Positions 1 through 5,615 of a DNA stretch of 6,814 bases are shown here, in pieces; positions within the stretch are counted from its first letter, which is position 1; the number at the start of each line of letters is the position of its first letter. The stretch is from Cryomorphaceae bacterium. Its GTDB lineage: Bacteria; Bacteroidota; Bacteroidia; Flavobacteriales; Crocinitomicaceae. A program made the position numbers and the translations under genes. Under the pieces are notes generated by a model. It was given only the letters and a program-made list of their open reading frames with translations, searched no databases and was not told the origin of the DNA. The stretch spans positions 1 through 6,814 of the forward strand of contig NYTQ01000114.1 of the NCBI GenBank assembly GCA_002683585.1. The letters are read 5' to 3'.

Positions 1-847
1 TACTTGCACCTAATATATTTGCAATTAAACCTCCCTCACTATGCCCAATAACTACAATTTTAGTTGAATCCACTTCAGGTCGCTTCTTTAGATAATCAAC
101 TGCGGCCGATGCATCACCTGCAAAATCAAGTGTCGTTGCAGCACTAAAGTCTCCTTCAGAATCAAAAGTACCTCGGTCGTCATAACGCAGTACGGCATAT
201 CCCAAGTTGGTTAGATAATCTGCGAGTACCCAAAATGGTCGATGTCCCATCATTTCCTCGTCTCGATTTTGAGGTCCGCTCCCGCTTACCAATACAATGG
301 CTGGAACATTGTTTTTATCTTTCGGTAGCGTGATTGTTCCGGCCAGAGAAAAAGAATCTTGTAAGTTTTTAAACTTAACTTCTTCACGTGCATAGGAGTA
401 TGGAGCTTTTGGATTTTGGGGTCTATTTGCTGTTTTAGGCTCGATTTTTTTTGGGTAAAAGGTCAATGTTTCAACAATGGGTCCTTGTTTAAACACGCCT
501 CTAATCGAGTCCTTGAAGTAAGTGCCATTATAAGTAACCCCTAATGTTTGCATCTCAACTTGAAGTGTATTGTTTTTATAAATAGATATTTCCGCAGGCA
601 TATCAAATGCAAATTGCTCTGGTGAGTCAACCGTAATTCGGTCTCTTTTCCCATCCTTATTAATATGAAACACCAAAGGTAAATTTGCTGCTTTTAGCGT
701 TGCAAACCAGTCTCCATAGGGGGATTGACAAAAACTTGTATTCGCAACAAGGAGAAAAAGAAATGCTAAATAAATTCTAGAGTTCAGCCAGAAATCATAA
801 CAATGGATGATCATAAAATTATTCAAAAAGGGATTTGTTTTTTTCAT
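1..847 (-). CDS. Exported alpha/beta hydrolase (EstD/COG1073-like esterase or S9-like), 3'-truncated
   Basis: The minus strand is open from an ATG at 847 to the left edge, giving 282 complete codons with no stop, so the C-terminus is missing. Residues 25-40 (IYLAFLFLLVANTSFC) form a hydrophobic signal-peptide core, with likely cleavage just before Gln41, so export is expected. Residues 43-150 form a beta-rich N-terminal region. The hydrolase domain starts near residue 155. It shows an oxyanion-hole segment, LVSGSGPQNRDE (186-197), the strand LRYDDRG (220-226), and the nucleophile elbow GHSEGG (268-273) with Ser270 as catalytic serine. The SGSGPQ.RDE signature is typical of EstD-like serine hydrolases. 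The catalytic Asp and His should lie beyond the edge. The substrate cannot be predicted; an ester or amide is likely. It lies 36 bp downstream of the thioesterase on the same strand, so the two are probably co-transcribed. The 24 residues before the hydrophobic core are long for a signal peptide, so the true start may be later, for example Met12 at 814. Confident in fold and family, not in start or substrate. Confidence 0.87.
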   Translation of the reverse strand, partial: MKKTNPFLNNFMIIHCYDFWLNSRIYLAFLFLLVANTSFCQSPYGDWFATLKAANLPLVFHINKDGKRDRITVDSPEQFAFDMPAEISIYKNNTLQVEMQTLGVTYNGTYFKDSIRGVFKQGPIVETLTFYPKKIEPKTANRPQNPKAPYSYAREEVKFKNLQDSFSLAGTITLPKDKNNVPAIVLVSGSGPQNRDEEMMGHRPFWVLADYLTNLGYAVLRYDDRGTFDSEGDFSAATTLDFAGDASAAVDYLKKRPEVDSTKIVVIGHSEGGLIANILGAS

Positions 848-883
848 ACCCTAATATAGATTGAATCTTGTTAAAAAAGAACT

Positions 884-1393
884 CTAGGCGAAAAGGCGTT
901 TGAGCTCACTTGCCTCAGAGGGCTTCATTTTTTCGGCGAGAATTAATGAAAGCTGTTTGCGGCGCAATGCGGCTTCGAATCTTTCTTTTTCTTCCTTAGA
1001 TTCCGGAATTAATTCCGGAACCTGAATAGGCCCTCCATTTTGATCGACGGCAACAAATGTATATATCGCATCATTGCATTTTTCGCGCGCTCCTGTTACC
1101 TGATTTTCAACAAAAACATCAATAATTATTTCCATAGATGAATAAAAAGACCTTGAAACTTTGGCTTCAAGGGTAACAATAGACGCCTCTTTAATAGGTT
1201 TTTTAAAAGAAACATGATTTACTGAGGCCGTTACAACCACGCGACGGCAATGACGCTGTGCTGAAACGCTAGCGATGACGTCCATCCAAGCAAGGAGCTC
1301 TCCTCCAAAAAGGTTCCCGAGTGTATTGGTGTCATTTGGCAAAACTACTTTTGTAGCGATAGAAAGGGTATCGATTGCTTTTCTTTTTTTCAT
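884..1393 (-). CDS. Acyl-CoA thioesterase, hotdog fold (YciA/ACOT7-like)
   Basis: This 169-residue protein matches single-hotdog acyl-CoA hydrolases, which cleave acyl-CoA to free CoA and a fatty acid in the cytoplasm and usually assemble as hexamers. Near the N-terminus is the family signature, VLPNDTNTLGNLFGGELLAWMD (17-38, shown here in parts): Asn23 and Asp38 occupy the positions of the catalytic Asn and Asp of this family, and GNLFGG (26-31) precedes the central helix. TASVNHVSFKKPI (55-67) is the usual second conserved strand pair, and YTFVAVD (111-117) is the last strand of the fold. The C-terminal tail PELIPESKEEKERFEAALRRK (126-146, in parts) is the helical extension common in this group. 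ATG 1393 is chosen because the next Met is residue 37, inside the catalytic motif. A perfect TAATTTTG octamer ends 4 nt upstream of this ATG. The likely role is controlling CoA and free fatty-acid pools; chain-length preference is not readable from sequence. The family call is firm. Confidence 0.93.
   Translation of the reverse strand: MKKRKAIDTLSIATKVVLPNDTNTLGNLFGGELLAWMDVIASVSAQRHCRRVVVTASVNHVSFKKPIKEASIVTLEAKVSRSFYSSMEIIIDVFVENQVTGAREKCNDAIYTFVAVDQNGGPIQVPELIPESKEEKERFEAALRRKQLSLILAEKMKPSEASELKRLFA
1001..1020. repeat. Perfect 20-bp palindrome inside the thioesterase gene
   Basis: TTCCGGAATT is followed directly by its reverse complement AATTCCGGAA. With one mismatch (1000/1021) the symmetry extends to 998-1023. 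In RNA it can form an 8-bp stem (UUCCGGAA pairing with UUCCGGAA) with a UUAA loop. It encodes the Pro-Glu-Leu-Ile-Pro-Glu segment (residues 126-131) of the thioesterase, and part of the symmetry comes from the repeated CCG-GAA codons for the two Pro-Glu pairs. The symmetry is certain; a function is not. Confidence 0.9.
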
Positions 1394-1397
1394 ATGT

Positions 1398-1405
1398 CAA
1401 AATTA
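1398..1405 (-). promoter_or_regulatory. Candidate -7 promoter element for the thioesterase gene
   Basis: Read on the minus strand this is TAATTTTG, matching all six fixed positions of the Bacteroidota housekeeping -7 consensus TAnnTTTG. It ends 4 nt before the ATG at 1393, so transcription would begin at or next to the start codon. No clear TTG-type -33 element lies 17-23 bp further upstream; instead that zone holds the 12-bp palindrome at 1424-1435. A plausible but unproven promoter. Confidence 0.45.
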
Positions 1406-1423
1406 AGCATAACTTATTACCTG

Positions 1424-1435
1424 AATTCTAGAATT
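1424..1435. repeat. 12-bp palindrome in the divergent intergenic region
   Basis: AATTCTAGAATT is a perfect inverted repeat about 31 bp upstream of the thioesterase ATG and 134 bp upstream of the protease ATG. If the -7 element at 1398-1405 is real, this palindrome overlaps the -33 zone, a common place for an operator. A 12-bp palindrome is expected about once or twice in a window of this size by chance, so a regulatory role is only a suggestion. The rest of the 1394-1568 gap is AT-rich with no ORF or RNA gene that I recognise. Confidence 0.35.
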
Positions 1436-1518
1436 GTTCTTTTTATATTCCATTCGTAACTGTGCTTTTTTCAACATTAAAGCTTAACTGAAGGTTATGT
1501 AAAGAAGAAATAAATGGT

Positions 1519-1526
1519 TATTTTAG
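1519..1526 (+). promoter_or_regulatory. Weak candidate -7 element for the protease gene
   Basis: TATTTTAG matches five of the six fixed positions of TAnnTTTG and would give a leader of roughly 35-40 nt before the ATG at 1569. No convincing TTG lies at the expected distance upstream. The bases just before the ATG (AAAAAACAAACC) are A-rich with no Shine-Dalgarno motif, as is usual in Bacteroidota. Low confidence. Confidence 0.22.
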
Positions 1527-1568
1527 CAAACCTTAAACCTATACCATCGTCATTCTAAAAAACAAACC

Positions 1569-3761
1569 ATGAAGATTACATTATTTCTCCTTTCTTTTTC
1601 CTTTTTAATTTTCGGTTCGATTAGCGCTCAAAATAAAAGAGTATTTGACCCGACCAATGCACGTGACGGAGAGACTGTTGAATATTGTCACCAGCATATT
1701 AAAATGAAGGAGCTAAGAAAAGATGAGCACTTTATGCTACATAACTCGGAGGCAGAAGCTGAGGCAGAGGAAGAGTTTCAAAAGAAGCTTAAAGAGCCTA
1801 TGGAAAAGGATGTGGTTTACACGATTCCAATCGTATTTCACGTGCTTCACAATGAGGGGGCGGAAAACATTTCAGATGAGCAAATTTATGATGCCCTTTT
1901 TGTACTAAATAGAGATTTTAGTCTTGGTAATGCTGATGCTGCCAATGTTCACCCTGACTTTCAAGGTATGCCGGCAAATTCAGAAATTGAATTTGTTTTG
2001 GCAACAAAGGCTCCGAATGGTGTTTGTTTTAAAGGAATTACGAGAACGGCTTCCGTTCTGAGTGTTCAAGGCGAGGATGGAGGAGACCAAGTCAATGCCA
2101 TTATTTCTGGAAATAACGTCTATAACGGAACATGGGCTGGTAATAGATACCTCAACGTTTTTATTTGTGGAGATATTGGAGGAGCTGCAGGTTATACCTA
2201 CAATCCTGGCAACTGGAATTCCAATAGCATGGGGAACGGTATCTGGATTCTTCACAACTATACAGGTTCTACAGGGACGAGTTCTGTAGGTACAAGCCGA
2301 ACATTGACGCACGAAGTTGGTCACTGGTTAAATTTAAGTCATACGTGGGGTGGCGATAATAATCCAAATGTTTCTACAAGTTGTGGTCAGGATGATGGTG
2401 TTCAAGATACGCCTTTATGTATTGGAGTTACTTCTTGTAATATGAATTCTAATGGATGTAGTGGTGATAATGGCTACTGGGGTTTTGATATTCGGGACAA
2501 TGTCGAGAATTATATGGATTATTCCTATTGCTCAAAAATGTTTACTGAAGGTCAAAAAACAAGAATGCGCGCGGCACTTCAAGTGCAGAGTACAGGAAGA
2601 AAAAACTTATGGCAAACAAGTAACCTTAATGCAACGGGTGCAACCGGTGTTTTGGTGCTTTGTAAGGCTCAATTTGAAGCAGATAGAACAACACTTTGTG
2701 CTGGTGATGAAATACAATTTACTGACGATTCATACAATGCAGTTTCGAGTTGGGATTGGTCTATATCGCCATCCACAGGTTGGTCGTTGTCTAATGGAAC
2801 AAATCTTTCCTCTCAAAACCCAAGTATCGTATTTTCGGATGAGGGATTGTACACGATAACGCTGACCGCCTCTGATGGCTCCAGCACTGATGTAGAAACG
2901 AAGAATAATTACATTAGGGTATTACCATCTGCTGCAGGTCTTCCATTTTGGGAAGGTTTTGAGGAGTACTCCTCTTTGCAGAACTTAACCAATTGGGAGG
3001 TAGTGAATGTAAACAACAACAATGCATTTACTCTAGAGTCAAGTTTTGGACATTCTGGATCTAAATGCGTTAGGCTGCCAAATTTTGGTCAACAAGGTTC
3101 CAATGTAGATGAGCTGATTTCTCAGTCTATAGATGTTTCCTCAGTTCCCGAGACCGAAGACATTACCTTGAGCTTTAGATATGCATATCGTAAGAGAACA
3201 TCTTCAGATTATGAGCTTTTGAAGGTATTTGTTTCCAATAATTGTGGAGATACGTGGTCTCAGAAAAAGACATTAGGAGGAAGTCAGTTAGGCTCCACTG
3301 CATCTAACACAAGTTGGTATCCAACATCATTGAATGATTGGAAAACTGTGCATATGGTGAATATAAACGAGTCTTATTATACGCCGAATTTCAGAATGAA
3401 ATTTAGGTTTGAGGGAGAAGGTGGAAATAATTTTTATTTGGATGACATTAATCTTTACGTGGGAGACCCCTCAGATGATTTAGTTACCGGATTATATGAT
3501 AACACCCAAGAAATAGGTTTGGTCTTGTATCCTAATCCAGCTGAGTCAGAACTTTCTGTAGATTTTGATTTGAACTCAAACCAATTTCTTAAGATTGAAA
3601 TAGTTGACCTTCTTGGTAAAGTAGTTGGGATATACGGAATACAAGGAAAAGAAGGCAAAAATAGCGTTCTGATGAACACGCAGTCACTTTCTAGCGGAAC
3701 CTATATTCTTAAGTTGCAGGGTGAGACGATTTCGTCTTCCTTGCCCTTTGTAAAGCGCTAA
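1569..3761 (+). CDS. Secreted M43-family (pappalysin/cytophagalysin-like) zinc metalloprotease with PKD and T9SS sorting domains
   Basis: This 730-residue protein is built as a type IX secretion cargo. Residues 1-20 are a Sec signal peptide (hydrophobic LFLLSFSFLIFG, cleavage after SISA). Residues 21-80 look like a propeptide: Cys40 in EYCHQH is a candidate cysteine-switch residue, followed by an acidic run, EAEAEAEEEF (61-70). The catalytic domain (about 83-350) carries the zinc motif HEVGHWLNLSH (248-258), with His248, His252 and His258 as ligands and Glu249 as catalytic base. The Met-turn is NYMDY (314-318). At position 8 of HExxHxxGxxH it has Asn255 instead of Gly. Several cysteines (153, 200, 272, 284, 290, 297, 321) suggest disulfides. 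A PKD-like domain follows (about 366-453, with WDW and GLYTITLTASD), then a MAM/jelly-roll-like beta-sandwich (about 459-633, FWEGFE to FYLDDINLYVGD). A Por-type C-terminal sorting domain (about 651-730, LYPNPAESELSV to SSGTYILKLQG) directs outer-membrane passage and surface anchoring or release. It probably degrades external protein. The start is set by the signal peptide. Its stop codon interlocks with that of uvrC. Confidence 0.94.
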   Translation: MKITLFLLSFSFLIFGSISAQNKRVFDPTNARDGETVEYCHQHIKMKELRKDEHFMLHNSEAEAEAEEEFQKKLKEPMEKDVVYTIPIVFHVLHNEGAENISDEQIYDALFVLNRDFSLGNADAANVHPDFQGMPANSEIEFVLATKAPNGVCFKGITRTASVLSVQGEDGGDQVNAIISGNNVYNGTWAGNRYLNVFICGDIGGAAGYTYNPGNWNSNSMGNGIWILHNYTGSTGTSSVGTSRTLTHEVGHWLNLSHTWGGDNNPNVSTSCGQDDGVQDTPLCIGVTSCNMNSNGCSGDNGYWGFDIRDNVENYMDYSYCSKMFTEGQKTRMRAALQVQSTGRKNLWQTSNLNATGATGVLVLCKAQFEADRTTLCAGDEIQFTDDSYNAVSSWDWSISPSTGWSLSNGTNLSSQNPSIVFSDEGLYTITLTASDGSSTDVETKNNYIRVLPSAAGLPFWEGFEEYSSLQNLTNWEVVNVNNNNAFTLESSFGHSGSKCVRLPNFGQQGSNVDELISQSIDVSSVPETEDITLSFRYAYRKRTSSDYELLKVFVSNNCGDTWSQKKTLGGSQLGSTASNTSWYPTSLNDWKTVHMVNINESYYTPNFRMKFRFEGEGGNNFYLDDINLYVGDPSDDLVTGLYDNTQEIGLVLYPNPAESELSVDFDLNSNQFLKIEIVDLLGKVVGIYGIQGKEGKNSVLMNTQSLSSGTYILKLQGETISSSLPFVKR
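3724..3737. terminator. Weak hairpin near the protease/uvrC convergent junction
   Basis: AGACGA-TT-TCGTCT is an inverted repeat inside the last codons of the protease gene, about 20 bp before its stop and just downstream of the uvrC stop on the other strand. Because the loop must be opened, the usable stem is about 5 bp with an ATTT loop. No U-tract follows on either strand, so it is a poor intrinsic terminator. It is listed because there is no intergenic space here and it is the nearest clear inverted repeat. Confidence 0.15.
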
Positions 3762-5560
3762 CTATTCTTTTGGAAATATTTACGAATGAGACTGGTTTTG
3801 TGTTTACCTAATAACTTTTCGAGCTCGCTTTTTTCCGCTTTTTTGATTTGCTCTAGTGTTTTGAAGTTCTGAAATAGCTCTTGAATTGTTTTAGGGCCAA
3901 CACCTTCGATATCTTCTATTTCAGAATGAATGGCGGCTTTACTTCTTTTGTTTCTGTGATGCTCTATGCCAAATCGATGAGATTCATTTCGCATAAATTG
4001 AATGACCTTGAGGCTCTCACTTCGTTTGTCTAAATAAATGGGATAACGGTCTCCAGGGAAAAAGATTTCTTCCAATCTTTTTGCAATACCGACGATCGGT
4101 ATTTTACCCCGTAAATTGAGCTCATCTAGGGCTGAAACAGCAGCGCTCAGCTGTCCTTTCCCTCCATCGACAATAACGAGGTTAGGCAGGCTCTTTTTTT
4201 CATTTAGCAGCCTTTTATACCTTCGAAATACCACCTCTTTCATTGTCGCAAAATCATCGGGTCCATCTACGGTTTTAACATTAAAATGCCTGTAATCTTT
4301 TTTAGAGGGTCGACCATTTCTAAACACAACGCATGCTGAAACGGGAAAGCTTCCCTGGAAATTAGAATTGTCAAAACATTCCATATGAATGGGTAACGCC
4401 GTTAACTTAAAGTCTTTCTGGATGGTCTCGAGAATTCTTGTTTCATTGCTGTTTTCAGTATGAAGAATTTCTTTTTTTCTTTGATTTAGTATATAGGCCT
4501 GAACATTTTTTAGTGACAAGTCGATGAGCTGTTTCTTCTCTCCTCTTTTTGGATATTCAAAGCTATATCTAGGATGCTCGAAATCGATCATTTCATTTAC
4601 CAAAACAATGCGATTTGAGCTATTGAATTTCTCCTTAAGAAGATCAATTTGAACAGCGCAAATCTCTTCGGATGTTTTATCTAATAGATTTTTAATCTTA
4701 TTGCTATAGGCATAAATAACAGCTCCTTCATTGATGACCATAAAATTGATGTAAAAAGCTTTTTCTTTTTTTAAAATTGTAAAAACATCGAGATTCTTTA
4801 GGTTGGATACAATGATGGATTTAGCCTTGTATTTTTTAATGCTTTCAATATTCTTCTTGATTTTCTCTGCTTCCTCAAATTCATAATTTTCAGCCAACGA
4901 TGCCATTCTCTTTTTCAATAAATCAAGCAAAGATTTTGTTTTTCCTGAAAGCAAGAGCTTGGCTTCGGTTATGATTGCTTGATAGGCCTCTTCAGATTGT
5001 TTTTGTTCACATGGGCCTTTACATTTTCCAATATGGAAATCTAGACATATAGAATACTTTTTTTCTTTGATTTTCGACTCAGATAAGTCAAGCTTACAAC
5101 CCCTAATCGGGTAAATTTCATTAATGAGGTTCAACAATATATTCATGTGTCTAACACTCGTATATGGTCCATAATAGGTGGAGCCATCTTTAATTTTTTT
5201 TCGTGTAGAAAAGATTCTAGGAAATGGTTCGTTCGTCACAACAATCCATGGATATGTTTTATCATCCTTGAGTAGTACATTGTATTTTGGTTGATGAGAT
5301 TTTATTAGATTATTTTCTAGCAACAAGGCATCTTTTTCTGAATTAACTACAACATGCTCAATTCCCTGAATTCCTTTTACGAGTGTTCTAGTTTTAAAAT
5401 TGTTGCTGTTTTTTGAAAAATAAGAGGATACTCTTTTTTTTAAATTTTTTGCCTTCCCAATATAAATTATAATACCTTCTTTGTCTAAGAACTTATAGAT
5501 GCCGGGAGATGAGGGCAATACCTTTAAAGAATTTTTAAGCGCTCCAGATTCCAGATTCAT
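3758..5560 (-). CDS. uvrC: UvrABC excinuclease subunit C
   Basis: A complete 600-residue UvrC, of normal family length. It makes the dual incisions (3' then 5' of the lesion) in nucleotide excision repair after UvrA-UvrB recognise damage. The GIY-YIG nuclease domain lies at about 14-98, with PGIYKF (19-24), IIYIGKAKNLKKR (31-43) and Glu82 in LLENNLIK. Cys155, Cys172, Cys180 and Cys184 match the conserved four-cysteine cluster that binds [4Fe-4S] in UvrC proteins. The UVR/UvrB-binding helix pair is at about 207-244. The RNase H-like domain that makes the 5' incision contains ECFDNS (Asp397), the GPDDFATMKEV segment (Asp435/Asp436), VDGGKGQL (Asp465) and RNESHRFGI (His528), so the expected catalytic residues are present. 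Tandem helix-hairpin-helix motifs (about 546-596, IEGVGPKTI) end the protein. ATG 5560 leaves about 18 residues before PGIY, as in other UvrCs. The coding strand is A- and Lys-rich, with two A8 runs (5194-5201, 5434-5441). It diverges from nadC across 55 bp. Confidence 0.98.
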   Translation of the reverse strand: MNLESGALKNSLKVLPSSPGIYKFLDKEGIIIYIGKAKNLKKRVSSYFSKNSNNFKTRTLVKGIQGIEHVVVNSEKDALLLENNLIKSHQPKYNVLLKDDKTYPWIVVTNEPFPRIFSTRKKIKDGSTYYGPYTSVRHMNILLNLINEIYPIRGCKLDLSESKIKEKKYSICLDFHIGKCKGPCEQKQSEEAYQAIITEAKLLLSGKTKSLLDLLKKRMASLAENYEFEEAEKIKKNIESIKKYKAKSIIVSNLKNLDVFTILKKEKAFYINFMVINEGAVIYAYSNKIKNLLDKTSEEICAVQIDLLKEKFNSSNRIVLVNEMIDFEHPRYSFEYPKRGEKKQLIDLSLKNVQAYILNQRKKEILHTENSNETRILETIQKDFKLTALPIHMECFDNSNFQGSFPVSACVVFRNGRPSKKDYRHFNVKTVDGPDDFATMKEVVFRRYKRLLNEKKSLPNLVIVDGGKGQLSAAVSALDELNLRGKIPIVGIAKRLEEIFFPGDRYPIYLDKRSESLKVIQFMRNESHRFGIEHHRNKRSKAAIHSEIEDIEGVGPKTIQELFQNFKTLEQIKKAEKSELEKLLGKHKTSLIRKYFQKNS

Positions 5561-5564
5561 AAGT

Positions 5565-5572
5565 TAAATTTA
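5565..5572 (-). promoter_or_regulatory. Weak candidate -7 element for uvrC
   Basis: Read on the minus strand this is TAAATTTA, five of six fixed positions of TAnnTTTG, ending 4 nt before the uvrC ATG at 5560. A TTG on the same strand (5597-5595) lies 22 bp upstream, within the 17-23 bp range reported for Bacteroidota promoters. An overlapping alternative, TAGTTTTT (5579-5572), is an equally partial match but sits only 15 bp from that TTG. The assignment is tentative. Confidence 0.3.
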
Positions 5573-5602
5573 AAAACTAATCTTTAGAATAAGTCAATAC
5601 TT

Positions 5603-5610
5603 TATCTTTG
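5603..5610 (+). promoter_or_regulatory. Candidate -7 promoter element for nadC
   Basis: TATCTTTG matches every fixed position of the Bacteroidota -7 consensus TAnnTTTG and ends 5 nt before the nadC ATG at 5616. Transcription would then start at or right beside the start codon, giving a leaderless or nearly leaderless mRNA. The -33 zone holds only TTTA (5583-5586), not TTG. This is the best promoter match in the window. Confidence 0.55.
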
Positions 5611-5615
5611 TAGTT

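Noticed and set aside
777..887. Inverted repeat CTAGAGTTC (777-785) / GAACTCTAG (879-887) flanking the hydrolase start
   Set aside because: Nine-bp arms about 90 bp apart with no mobile-element features; likely coincidence.
2043..2059. 7-bp hairpin AGAACGG-CTT-CCGTTCT inside the protease gene
   Set aside because: Mid-gene, no U-tract and no nearby start or stop; compatible with chance in a 6.8-kb window.
1980..2324. Antisense open frame of 114 codons within the protease gene
   Set aside because: It lies wholly inside a well-supported metalloprotease domain, has no recognisable motif and a Thr/Arg/Ser-rich shadow composition.
2452..2859. Plus-strand open frame of 135 codons overlapping the protease gene
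   Set aside because: Out-of-frame shadow of the catalytic and PKD region; no domain and no plausible start signal.
3455..3679. Antisense frame of 74 codons opposite the T9SS sorting domain
   Set aside because: Shadow of a conserved domain, with no independent evidence of coding.
4333..4354. GGGAA-AGC-TTCCC hairpin in uvrC
   Set aside because: Falls in the conserved FQGSFP codons of the nuclease domain; short stem and no terminator context.
4753..4764. 12-bp palindrome AAAAAGCTTTTT inside uvrC
   Set aside because: Simple A/T tracts around AGCT in Lys/Phe codons; expected by chance at this length.
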